Shown one piece after another: positions 43,872 through 51,404 of a stretch of 64,000 bases of DNA. Source of the DNA: Streptomyces ficellus (lineage in GTDB: Bacteria; Actinomycetota; Actinomycetes; Streptomycetales; Streptomycetaceae); the NCBI RefSeq assembly GCF_030406405.1, contig NZ_JAUEPL010000002.1:124001-188000 (forward strand), written 5' to 3'. Position 1 is the stretch's first letter. Each line of letters starts with the position of its first letter. The position numbers were made by a program, and so were the translations under genes. Below the pieces are notes generated by a model. The model worked only from the letters and a program-made list of their open reading frames with translations. It did not search any database and was not told the DNA's origin.

Positions 43872-45170
43872 TTACTGGGCCGTGGCCGTCAGGTCGCCGC
43901 GGCGCGGGGCGGCGAAGCCGTCCAGGTCGGCCCGGGACAGCCCGGTGAGGCGGGCGACCTCGTCGGTGTCGAGGGCGCCGCAGTCGATGCCGCGCAGCAG
44001 GTAGGAGCTGAGGGCCTTGGCGGTGGCGGGCTCGTCCATGACGTCGCCGCCGGCGTGGGTGGCGTAGGCGGCCAGGCGGGCGGCGGCCTGCTCGAAGCCC
44101 TCGCGGTAGAAGGCGAAGACGGCGGCGTACCGGGTGGGCAGGTGGCCGGGGTGCATGTCCCAGCCCTGGTAGTAGGCGCGGGCCAGGGCGCGGCGGGTGA
44201 GGCCGTAGTGCAGGCGCCAGGCGTCGTGGACCTTCTCGGTGGTGCCGATCGGCAGCACGTTGGTGGAGCCGTCCGAGACGCGCACGCCGGTGCCTGCGGC
44301 CGCGACCTGCATGACCGCCTTGGCGTGGTCGGCGGCGGGGTGGTCGCTGGCCTGGTAGGCGGCGGAGACGCCGAGGCAGGCGCTGTAGTCGAAGGTGCCG
44401 TAGTGGAGGCCGGTGGCGCGGCCCTCGGCGGCGTCGATCATGCGGGCGACGGTGGCGGTGCCGTCGGAGGCGAGGATGGCCTGGCTGGTCTCGATCTGGA
44501 TCTCGAAGCCGATGCGGCCCGGCTCCAGGCCGCGCGCCTTCTCGAACTCCTCAAGGAGCCGCACCATGGCGGTGACCTGCTCCGGATAGGTGACCTTGGG
44601 CAGGGTGAGCACGAGGCCCTCGGGCAGGCCGCCGGCCTCCATCAGGCCGGTGAGGAAGATGTCGAGGGTGCGGATGCCCCGGTCCCGTACGGCGGCCTCC
44701 ATGCACTTCATGCGGATGCCCATGTACGGGGCGGCCGTGCCCCGCGCGTACGCCTCGGAGATCAGCCGGGCGGCGCGGGCGGCGTCGGCGTCTTCCTCGG
44801 CCCCGCCCTTTCCGCCGTAGCCGTCCTCGAAGTCGACGCGGAGGTCCTCGATGGGCTCGCGCTCCAGCTTGGCCCGCACGCGCGCGTGGACGTCGTCGGC
44901 GAGCGCGTCGGACAGGCCGAGGACGGCGGCGAGGGAGGCGGCGTCGGGGGCGTGCTCGTCGAGCGCGGCCAGCGCCTGGTCGCCCCAGGAGCGGATAGTG
45001 CCGGCCTCGAAGGCGTCGCCGGGTACGTAGACGGTGTGGACGGGCTGACGGGTGCCGGGGTCGCCCGGGTAGCGACGGGCCAGCTCTGCGTCCACCGGGG
45101 CGAGGGAGGCGCTGATGCCCTCGCTGACCGCGCCGGCGAGGCTCGTTGCCACCTTCTCCTGCTGACCCAT
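43872..45170 (-). CDS. CitE-like aldolase/lyase family protein (DUF6986)
   Basis: 432 residues. The TIM-barrel HpcH/HpaI/CitE core carries metal-binding Glu/Asp in RIGFEIQIETSQAILASDG and RATGLHYGTFDYSACLGVSA, plus EDLRVDFEDGYG near the N-terminus. A C-terminal region (about residues 300-432, RYAAVFAFYREGFEQAAARL) is peculiar to the actinobacterial DUF6986 group. Such enzymes cleave or make C-C bonds next to a carboxylate or CoA thioester; the substrate is unknown. ATG 45170 follows AGGAAGG; a GTG two codons upstream is possible. The promoter has two inverted repeats (45188-45216). Confidence 0.82.
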   Translation of the reverse strand: MGQQEKVATSLAGAVSEGISASLAPVDAELARRYPGDPGTRQPVHTVYVPGDAFEAGTIRSWGDQALAALDEHAPDAASLAAVLGLSDALADDVHARVRAKLEREPIEDLRVDFEDGYGGKGGAEEDADAARAARLISEAYARGTAAPYMGIRMKCMEAAVRDRGIRTLDIFLTGLMEAGGLPEGLVLTLPKVTYPEQVTAMVRLLEEFEKARGLEPGRIGFEIQIETSQAILASDGTATVARMIDAAEGRATGLHYGTFDYSACLGVSAAYQASDHPAADHAKAVMQVAAAGTGVRVSDGSTNVLPIGTTEKVHDAWRLHYGLTRRALARAYYQGWDMHPGHLPTRYAAVFAFYREGFEQAAARLAAYATHAGGDVMDEPATAKALSSYLLRGIDCGALDTDEVARLTGLSRADLDGFAAPRRGDLTATAQ

Positions 45171-45187
45171 TCCCACACCTTCCTAGT

Positions 45188-45216
45188 TTCCGCTACACGG
45201 AATCAGTAATCCGTAT
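45188..45216. promoter_or_regulatory. Overlapping inverted repeats upstream of the CitE-like gene
   Basis: TTCCG-N5-CGGAA (45188-45202) and, overlapping it, ACACGGA with TCCGTAT about 8 bp on (45196-45216, six of seven bases paired). The form resembles operators of IclR-type regulators, but no such regulator lies in the window. The position, 18-46 bp before the start codon, suits control of that gene. Confidence 0.5.
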
Positions 45217-45267
45217 GGTGAAGTTAATGGGTGGCTATGACCTGCGTCAATGGTCCCCCGAACGGCG

Positions 45268-45302
45268 CGGGGCCGCGCGGTGAAGATCACCGCGCGGCCC
45301 CG
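45268..45302 (-). terminator. Perfect stem-loop after etfA
   Basis: GGGGCCGCGCGGTGA / TCACCGCGCGGCCCC with an AGA loop: a 15-bp perfect stem, 16 with the outer C-G pair, 29 bp past the etfA stop. Probable terminator of the etfBA operon. Confidence 0.85.
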
Positions 45303-45316
45303 GGGCAGTCGCCGAT

Positions 45317-45338
45317 CGCTCAGCCCTCGCTCAGCCCT
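45317..45338 (-). repeat. 11-bp tandem duplication spanning the etfA stop
   Basis: CGCTCAGCCCT occurs at 45317-45327 and 45328-45338 without mismatch. On the coding strand the inner copy contains the last Gly codon and TGA stop (45331-45333) of etfA. Confidence 0.85.
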
Positions 45339-46305
45339 TACGGGCCTTGACCTGCTCGGTCAGCTGCGGGACGACCTCGAAGAGGTCGCCGACCACGCCG
45401 TAGTCGACCAGGTCGAAGATCGGGGCCTCGGCGTCCTTGTTGATGGCCACGATGGTCTTCGAGGTCTGCATGCCCGCGCGGTGCTGGATCGCGCCGGAGA
45501 TGCCCGCCGCGATGTACAGCTGCGGCGAGACCGACTTGCCGGTCTGGCCGACCTGGTTGGTGTGCGGGTACCAGCCGGCGTCGACGGCGGCGCGGGAGGC
45601 GCCGACGGCGGCGCCGAGCGAGTCGGCGAGCTCCTCGATGATCCGGAAGTTCTCGGCGCCGTTGACACCGCGGCCGCCGGAGACCACGATCGCGGCCTCG
45701 GTCAGCTCGGGGCGGCCGGTCGACTCGCGCGGGGTGCGGGAGACGACCTTGGTGCCGGTGGCCTTCTCGGAGAAGGAGACCGTCAGGGGCTCGACCGTGC
45801 CGGCGGCCGGGGCGGCCTCCACGGCGGCCGAGTTCGGCTTGACCGTGATGACCGGGGTGCCCTTGGACACGCGGGACTTGGTGGTGAAGGAGGCGGCGAA
45901 CGCGGACTGCGTGGCCACCGGGCCCTCGTCGCCGGCCTCCAGGTCGACGGCGTCGGTGATGATGCCGGAGCCGATACGGACGGCCAGGCGGGCCGCGATC
46001 TCCTTGCCCTCGGCGGAGGAGGGGACGAGCACGGCGGCCGGGGAGCCGCCGGCGGACGCCGCCTCGTACGCGGCCTGGAGCGCGTCCACCTTCGGTACGA
46101 CGAGGTACTCGGCGAACTCGGGGGCGTCGGCGGTCAGGACCTTGACCGCGCCGTGCTCGGCGAGCGTGGCGGCGGTGGCCTCGGCGCCGGAGCCGAGGGC
46201 GACGGCGACGGGCTCGCCGATACGGCGGGCGAGGGTCAGCAGCTCCAGCGTGGGCTTGCGGACGGCACCGTCCACGTGGTCGACGTAGACGAGAACTTCA
46301 GCCAT
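45331..46305 (-). CDS. etfA: Electron transfer flavoprotein subunit alpha
   Basis: 324 residues. N-terminal AANH-like domain (MAEVLVYVDHVDGAVRKPTL) and C-terminal FAD domain with IVVSGGRGVNGAENFRIIEE, GASRAAVDAGWYPHTNQVGQ and PQLYIAAGISGAIQHRAGM. EtfA holds FAD and passes electrons from acyl-CoA dehydrogenases to a quinone oxidoreductase. ATG 46305 follows AGGAGAT; the gene is 57 bp downstream of etfB on the same strand. The 3' end is duplicated across the stop. Confidence 0.97.
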   Translation of the reverse strand: MAEVLVYVDHVDGAVRKPTLELLTLARRIGEPVAVALGSGAEATAATLAEHGAVKVLTADAPEFAEYLVVPKVDALQAAYEAASAGGSPAAVLVPSSAEGKEIAARLAVRIGSGIITDAVDLEAGDEGPVATQSAFAASFTTKSRVSKGTPVITVKPNSAAVEAAPAAGTVEPLTVSFSEKATGTKVVSRTPRESTGRPELTEAAIVVSGGRGVNGAENFRIIEELADSLGAAVGASRAAVDAGWYPHTNQVGQTGKSVSPQLYIAAGISGAIQHRAGMQTSKTIVAINKDAEAPIFDLVDYGVVGDLFEVVPQLTEQVKARKG

Positions 46306-46362
46306 GGGACTCAATCTCCTGCGATGCGAGAATCAGGGGGCGGGTGAGTGGCTCGGCGAGCC

Positions 46363-47148
46363 TCAGATGAACTTCTGGCTCGCGAGGAACTCGGCCAGCT
46401 GCTTGCCGCCCTCGCCCTCGTCCTTGACGATGGTGCCGGCCGTGCGGGCCGGGCGCTCCGCCGCCGAGTCGACCCTGGTCCAGGAGCCCTCGAGACCGAC
46501 CTCGTCGGCCTCGATCTCCAGGTCCTCCAGGTCCAGGGACTCCACCGGCTTCTTCTTGGCGGCCATGATGCCCTTGAAGGACGGGTAGCGGGCCTCGCCC
46601 GACTGGTCCGTCACGGACACGACGGCCGGCAGGGACGCCTCCAGCCGCTCGGACGCGGTGTCGCCGTCGCGGCGGCCCTTGACGGTGCCGTCCTCGACCG
46701 AGACCTCCGACAGCAGCGTGACCTGCGGGACGCCCAGGCGCTCGGCGAGGATCGCCGGGAGCACGCCCATGGTGCCGTCGGTGGACGCCATGCCGCAGAT
46801 GACCAGGTCGTAACCGGTCTTCTCGATCGCCTTGGCGAGCACCAGCGAGGTGGCCATGACGTCGGAGCCGTGGATGTCGTCGTCCTCGACGTGGACGGCC
46901 TTGTCGGCACCCATGGACAGCGCCTTGCGCAGCGCGTCCTTGGCGTCCTCGGGGCCCACGGTGAGCACGGTGATCTCCGCGTCGTCCGCTTCCTCGGCGA
47001 TCTGGAGCGCCTGCTCCACCGCGTACTCGTCCAGTTCCGACAGCAGGCCGTCGACGTCGTCGCGGTCGACGGTCAGGTCATCGGCGAAGTGCCGGTCGCC
47101 GGTGGCGTCGGGCACGTACTTCACACAGACAACGATCCTCAAGCTCAC
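46363..47148 (-). CDS. etfB: Electron transfer flavoprotein subunit beta
   Basis: 261 residues with the EtfB signature CVKYVPDATGDRHFADD, DEYAVEQALQIAEEADDAEI, GADKAVHVEDDDIHGSDVMA and ASTDGTMGVLPAILAERLGV. EtfB binds AMP and docks the dehydrogenase partners. GTG 47148 (VSLRIVVCVKY) follows AGGAGA. First gene of the etfBA operon, so the promoter lies in the AT-richer 47149-47338 gap, though no clear hexamers stand out. Confidence 0.97.
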   Translation of the reverse strand: MSLRIVVCVKYVPDATGDRHFADDLTVDRDDVDGLLSELDEYAVEQALQIAEEADDAEITVLTVGPEDAKDALRKALSMGADKAVHVEDDDIHGSDVMATSLVLAKAIEKTGYDLVICGMASTDGTMGVLPAILAERLGVPQVTLLSEVSVEDGTVKGRRDGDTASERLEASLPAVVSVTDQSGEARYPSFKGIMAAKKKPVESLDLEDLEIEADEVGLEGSWTRVDSAAERPARTAGTIVKDEGEGGKQLAEFLASQKFI

Positions 47149-47338
47149 GCCGGCTCTCCTACTGCATCGTCATAACTGGGCTGCCTTGTTGCACGCAGCA
47201 TAGGCGCCTGATGGGGCGGTTTCCGCTCGGGGCGCCGGACGCCCCTGCCGAAATATTACTCGTCAGTACACCTATTGCTTTCCCGCTGAGCAAGCGCTTT
47301 GAACTGTGACCTGGGCAACGCTCAGTAACCGGGATCTC

Positions 47339-47920
47339 TCAGTCGCGCAGAGCGTTGAAGCGCCCTTGGTGGTACAGCAGCGGGCGGCCCGTGCCGTCCG
47401 GGTCCCCGGCGACGACCTCCGCCAGTACGACGCGGTGGTCACCGGCCGGGACGCGGGCGACGACCCGGCACACCAGCCAGGCCAGTACGCCGTCGAGGAC
47501 GGGCACGCCTTCGGGGCCCGTGTACCAGCGTGTCGGGGGCGCGAAGCGGTCGGCGCCGCTGCGCGCGAAGGTGGCGGCCAGCTCCCGCTGGTGCTCACCG
47601 AGGATGTGGACGCCGACGTGCCCGGCCTCCGCGACGACCGGCCAGCTCGAGGAGGAGGTGCCCACGCCGAACGAGATCAGCGGCGGCTCGGCGGCGACCG
47701 AGGTCAGCGAGGTGGCGGTGAAGCCGACGGGAAGCTCCCCCCGCGCCGTGATGACCGCGACGCCCGCCGCGTGGCGCCGGAAGACGGAGCGGAACAGGTC
47801 GGGCGGGGCGAGGCGGGAGGTACCGGGGCCGGACGTACCGGGGCCGGACGTACTGACGCCGGACGTACTGACGCCGGACGTACCGGGGCCGGACGTACCG
47901 AGGTCGGGCGAGACCGTCAT
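47339..47920 (-). CDS. Flavin reductase family protein
   Basis: 193 residues: FRSVFRRHAAGVAVITARGE, PVGFTATSLTSVAAEPPLIS, HVGVHILGEHQRELAATFAR and GDHRVVLAEVVAGD, the FMN-binding split-barrel of flavin reductases (HpaC/SnaC type) that supply reduced flavin to monooxygenases. ATG 47920 follows AAGGA. Residues 8-37 are five-residue repeats (GTSGP, STSGV) encoded by a 15-bp minisatellite, an extension not needed by the fold. No monooxygenase gene is adjacent. Confidence 0.88.
   Translation of the reverse strand: MTVSPDLGTSGPGTSGVSTSGVSTSGPGTSGPGTSRLAPPDLFRSVFRRHAAGVAVITARGELPVGFTATSLTSVAAEPPLISFGVGTSSSSWPVVAEAGHVGVHILGEHQRELAATFARSGADRFAPPTRWYTGPEGVPVLDGVLAWLVCRVVARVPAGDHRVVLAEVVAGDPDGTGRPLLYHQGRFNALRD
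47821..47910 (-). repeat. Coding minisatellite: six 15-bp units
   Basis: Units at 47821, 47836, 47851, 47866, 47881 and 47896 follow the order A A B B A C, where A is TACCGGGGCCGGACG, B is TACTGACGCCGGACG and C a variant. Fifteen bases keep the frame, so repeat number can change the flavin reductase's N-terminal linker by five residues at a time. Confidence 0.9.
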
Positions 47921-48122
47921 GGAAGGGTCCTTCTGCGGGGGACGCGGGGCGGGGGTCCTTGGCTGCTCAGACACCCGGACAGCGCGCGCTCGCGTCGCGG
48001 GCCGGGTCGAGAGGGGCCCGCCCATGGAGAAGGAGTTCCTGATGAGGCACGCCGTCAGCCTGACGATCGGTGGCGGGCGCAGTCAAGCGCGTACCGGGAT
48101 GTGCGAGATGCGTCACGGCACG

Positions 48123-48437
48123 TCACATGGCGTGTCCGAGGGCGACGATGACGTCGGCCTTGCGGGGCTGCCCCGCCGCCTTGCGGACGATGCGGCCCTC
48201 GCTGTCGAGTACCAGCACGGTGGGCGTCTTGACGATGTCCAGCTCGCGTACGAGGCCGAGATGCCGCTCGGCGTCGATCTCGACATGGGTGACTCCGTCG
48301 ACCATCCCCGCCACCTCGGCCAGGGTCCGCCGGGTCGCGCGGCACGGCTGGCAGAAGGCGCTGGAGAACTGCACGAGCGTCGCCCGCCGCCCCAGCTCCG
48401 TACCCAGCTCGGCCCGCCCGAGCACTCTCCCGCGCAC
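48123..48437 (-). CDS. Thioredoxin family protein
   Basis: 104 residues, thioredoxin fold with active site SSAFCQPCRATRRTLAEVA (about residues 25-43; CQPC in place of CGPC) and the cis-proline region DIVKTPTVLVLDSEGRIV. GTG 48437 follows AGGAGG. The flanking W of classic WCGPC is F here, and the CQPC dipeptide should shift its redox potential. It is cytoplasmic. The flavin reductase gene lies 202 bp downstream on the same strand. Confidence 0.88.
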   Translation of the reverse strand: MRGRVLGRAELGTELGRRATLVQFSSAFCQPCRATRRTLAEVAGMVDGVTHVEIDAERHLGLVRELDIVKTPTVLVLDSEGRIVRKAAGQPRKADVIVALGHAM

Positions 48438-48748
48438 CTCGGCCTCCTGTCTTCGTCATCTTCGTACAGCCCGGCAGCCCGTACAGCGCCGGGGGGACCC
48501 GCCCGATTCCCGGCCGCCCGCCGACCGCCCCGCGCGACCCGCCGAACGCCCGGCGAAAAGCCCACCGAACGGGCGCATGAACGGCCGCTGACCGGCCATG
48601 ACGTGACGAGAATCTCGCCGTACGACGCTGTCAGGACTGGCCTGTACGGCGCACATGGTGCACGATCGGCCCAATGCCGGATACCTACGGCTGCGTAACT
48701 TCCGCCGGGAGAACCGTCCCCCAGGCTCACAAGAAGGGTCATCTCCAG
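48438..48748. other. Intergenic region of about 310 bp between divergent genes
   Basis: Holds the divergent promoters of the thioredoxin and acyltransferase genes. The left half is Pro/Arg-like GC-rich sequence without coding support. Near 48648-48665 there is a partial dyad GCACATGGTGC. I see no tRNA, riboswitch or terminator. Confidence 0.45.
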
Positions 48749-49471
48749 ATGGCAGAACTCGTCTATCGGCCGGTCATCGGCGCCGCTCTCACGCTGTTCA
48801 AGGCGCTCGACCTGAAGATCGACACTCAGGGTTCGGAGAACATCCCGCGCAGCGGCGGGGCTGTGCTGGTCAGTAACCACATCAGTTATCTGGACTTCAT
48901 CTTCTCGGGCCTGGCGGCGCTGCCGCAGAAGCGCCTGGTGCGTTTCATGGCCAAGGACTCGGTGTTCCGGCACAAGGTCTCCGGTCCGCTGATGCGCGGG
49001 ATGAAGCACATCCCGGTCGACCGCGAGCAGGGTGAGGCGGCGTACACCCATGCCCTGGAGTCACTGCGCGCCGGCGAGATCATCGGGGTCTTCCCCGAGG
49101 CGACCATCTCCCAGTCGTTCACGCTGAAGAGCTTCAAGTCGGGTGCGGCCCGCCTCGCCCAGGAGGCCGGCGTACCGCTGGTCCCGATGGCCCTGTGGGG
49201 CACCCAGCGGCTGTGGACCAAGGGGCGCCCGCGCAACTTCAAGCGCAGCCACATCCCGGTGACGATCCGGGTGGGCCAGCCGGTCGAGGCGCCCACCGAC
49301 CAGTACGCGGGCGCGATCACGCGCCGCCTGCGCGGGCGGGTGCAGGAGCTGCTGGAAGCGGCGCAGCGCGCTTATCCCGTGCGCCCGAGGGACATGGCCG
49401 ACACCTGGTGGGTGCCCGCGCACCTGGGCGGCACGGCGCCCACCGCGGCCCAGGTACGCGAGGCGGGCTGA
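48749..49471 (+). CDS. 1-acyl-sn-glycerol-3-phosphate acyltransferase (PlsC family)
   Basis: 240 residues with the acyltransferase blocks in order: VLVSNHISYLDFIFSGL (HxxxxD, here NHISYLD), KHIPVDREQGEAAYTHAL, IGVFPEATISQSFTLKSFKS (the EGTRS-type block written FPEATIS) and VPLVPMALWGTQRLW. Membrane-associated enzyme of phospholipid synthesis that acylates lysophosphatidate. ATG 48749 follows AAGAAGGG. The EGT motif is altered to EAT, as often seen in actinobacterial PlsC-like proteins. Confidence 0.92.
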   Translation: MAELVYRPVIGAALTLFKALDLKIDTQGSENIPRSGGAVLVSNHISYLDFIFSGLAALPQKRLVRFMAKDSVFRHKVSGPLMRGMKHIPVDREQGEAAYTHALESLRAGEIIGVFPEATISQSFTLKSFKSGAARLAQEAGVPLVPMALWGTQRLWTKGRPRNFKRSHIPVTIRVGQPVEAPTDQYAGAITRRLRGRVQELLEAAQRAYPVRPRDMADTWWVPAHLGGTAPTAAQVREAG

Positions 49472-49493
49472 ACAAGCCAGGACAGAGACATCA

Positions 49494-49531
49494 GCGGCCG
49501 GCCGGAAGTCCCTGGACTTCCGGCCGGCCGC
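49494..49531. terminator. Strong bidirectional stem-loop
   Basis: GCGGCCGGCCGGAAGTC / GACTTCCGGCCGGCCGC, a 17-bp perfect stem with a 4-nt loop, between the convergent acyltransferase and threonine aldolase genes. Confidence 0.9.
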
Positions 49532-49549
49532 ATCTGATTCAGTGGCGCG

Positions 49550-50620
49550 CTAGCGGGCCATCTCTTCCTTCAGCGCCTGTACGAAGCTGTCGACGTCGTC
49601 CTCGGTGGTGTCGAAGGAGCACATCCACCGCACATCGCCGGCCGCCTCGTTCCAGAAGTAGAAGCGGAAACGCTCCTGGAGCCGCCGGGTCACCTCGTGC
49701 GGCAGCCGCGCGAAGACGGCGTTGGCCTGGACCGGGTAGAGGATCTCCACACCGCCGACGCCGCGCACGCCCTCCGCGAGGCGCTGGGCCATCGCGTTGG
49801 CGTGCCGGGCGTTGCGCAGCCACAGGTCCTTGGCGAGCAGGGCCTCGAACTGCACGGACAGGAAGCGCATCTTGGAGGCGAGCTGCATCGACATCTTGCG
49901 CAGGTGCTTCATGTGGCCGGCCGCGTCCGGGTTGAGGACGACCACGGCCTCCCCGAGCAGCATGCCGTTCTTGGTTCCGCCGACCGTCAGGACGTCCACG
50001 CCCACCGCGTTGGTGAACGCCCGCATCGGTACGTCCAGTGAGGCGGCCGCGTTGGCTATCCGGGCGCCGTCGAGGTGGACCTTCATGCCCAGGCCGTGCG
50101 CGTGGTCGACGATCGCGCGGATCTCGTCCACCGTGTAGACGGTGCCCAGTTCGGTGTTCTGCGCGATCGAGACGGCCTGCGGCATGGCCCGGTGCTCGTC
50201 GTCCCAGCCGAACGCCTGACGGTCTATCAGCTCAGGGGTGAGCTTGCCGTCGGGCGTCGGCACCGTCAGCAGCTTCAGTCCCGCCATGCGCTCGGGCGCG
50301 CCGCCCTCGTCCACGTTGATGTGCGCGGACTCGGCGCAGATGACCGCGCCCCAGCGGTCGGTGAGCGCCTGGAGCGCGGTGACGTTGGCGCCGGTGCCGT
50401 TGAAGACCGGGAAGGTCTCGGCGGTGGGCCCGAAGTGGCCGTGCATGACCCGCTGGAGGTGCTCGGTGTACGCGTCCTCGCCGTAGGAGACCTGATGGCC
50501 GCCGTTGGCGAGGGCGATCGCCGCGAGGACCTCCGGATGCACACCGGCGTAATTGTCGCTGGCGAAACCGCGTACCGACGGGTCGTGGTGACGACGGGCG
50601 TCGGTACGGGCGGGGGTCAC
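49550..50620 (-). CDS. ltaE: Low-specificity L-threonine aldolase
   Basis: 356 residues, fold-type I PLP enzyme: FASDNYAGVHPEVLAAIA, GHQVSYGEDAYTEHLQ, CAESAHINVDEGGAPE, LDGARIANAAASLDVPMRAF, and PLP lysine in LTVGGTKNGMLLGEAVVV (about residue 209). It cleaves L-threonine or L-allo-threonine to glycine and acetaldehyde. The GTG start overlaps the stop of the upstream SDR gene as GTGA (50617-50620), indicating translational coupling; with the DUF6421-type gene this makes a three-gene operon. Confidence 0.92.
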   Translation of the reverse strand: MTPARTDARRHHDPSVRGFASDNYAGVHPEVLAAIALANGGHQVSYGEDAYTEHLQRVMHGHFGPTAETFPVFNGTGANVTALQALTDRWGAVICAESAHINVDEGGAPERMAGLKLLTVPTPDGKLTPELIDRQAFGWDDEHRAMPQAVSIAQNTELGTVYTVDEIRAIVDHAHGLGMKVHLDGARIANAAASLDVPMRAFTNAVGVDVLTVGGTKNGMLLGEAVVVLNPDAAGHMKHLRKMSMQLASKMRFLSVQFEALLAKDLWLRNARHANAMAQRLAEGVRGVGGVEILYPVQANAVFARLPHEVTRRLQERFRFYFWNEAAGDVRWMCSFDTTEDDVDSFVQALKEEMAR

Positions 50621-51378
50621 GGCTTGGGCGTCAGCCACAGGCGCTGTCCATTCACTTCCCGGGCGGGCTTGTCCCAGACGCCGGCGATGGCGTCGGCCAG
50701 GTCCTTGACGTCCGTGAAGCCCGCGAACTTGGCGTTCGGCCGCTCGGCGCGCATGGCGTCGTGCACCAGGGCCTTGATGACCAGGATAGTGGCCGCGGCC
50801 TTGGGCCCCTCCTCGCCCCCGGCCTTGCGGAAGGAGTCGGCGAGTGCGAGCGTCCACGCCTCGGCGGCCGCCTTCGCGGCGGCGTACGCGGCGTTCCCGG
50901 CGGTCGGCTTGGTGGCTCCGGCGGCGCTGATCAGCACATAGCGGCCGCGGTCGCTGCGCAGCAGCCCGTCGTGGAAGGCCAGCGAGGTGTGCTGGACCGT
51001 GCGGATCAGGAGCTTCTCCAGCAGGGTCCAGTCGGCCAGGTCGGTCTCGGGGAAGGTGGCGCCGCCGCGCCAGCCGCCGACGAGGTGGACCAGGCCGTCG
51101 ATCCGGCCGAACTCCTTCTCGGTCTTGTCGGCCCACTCGCGGGCCGCGCCCAGATCGAGCAGGTCGACGGTGTCGCCGATGACGGTCGCCCCGCCGTGCG
51201 CGTACCGGGCGGCGTCCACCGCCTCGGCGAGCCGCTCCGGGTCCGCGTCCGAGGCGACGACGGTCGCGCCGGCCTCCGCGAGCCGCAGCAGGGCGGAGCG
51301 GCCGGCCGGGCCCGCCGCTCCGGCCACGGCGATGACAGCGCCTTCGAGAGCGCCGTTTCCGTTGCCCGTGCCGTTCAT
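50617..51378 (-). CDS. Short-chain dehydrogenase/reductase
   Basis: 253 residues: cofactor loop AVIAVAGAAGPAGRSALLRL (GAAGPAG in place of TGxxxGxG), acidic DADPERLAEAVDAAR after beta-2 favouring NAD, GLVHLVGGWRGGATFPETD (VGG replaces NNAG), ISAAGATKPTAGNAAYAAAK with catalytic Ser/Tyr/Lys. This divergent set of motifs marks a subgroup found next to threonine aldolase and DUF6421 genes. ATG 51378 has GGAGGAG upstream; the GTG at 51408 overlaps the DUF6421 stop (GTGA) and is an alternative start. Substrate unknown. Confidence 0.85.
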   Translation of the reverse strand: MNGTGNGNGALEGAVIAVAGAAGPAGRSALLRLAEAGATVVASDADPERLAEAVDAARYAHGGATVIGDTVDLLDLGAAREWADKTEKEFGRIDGLVHLVGGWRGGATFPETDLADWTLLEKLLIRTVQHTSLAFHDGLLRSDRGRYVLISAAGATKPTAGNAAYAAAKAAAEAWTLALADSFRKAGGEEGPKAAATILVIKALVHDAMRAERPNAKFAGFTDVKDLADAIAGVWDKPAREVNGQRLWLTPKP

Positions 51379-51404
51379 GGTCGTCGTCTCCTCCGTACGA
51401 GAGC

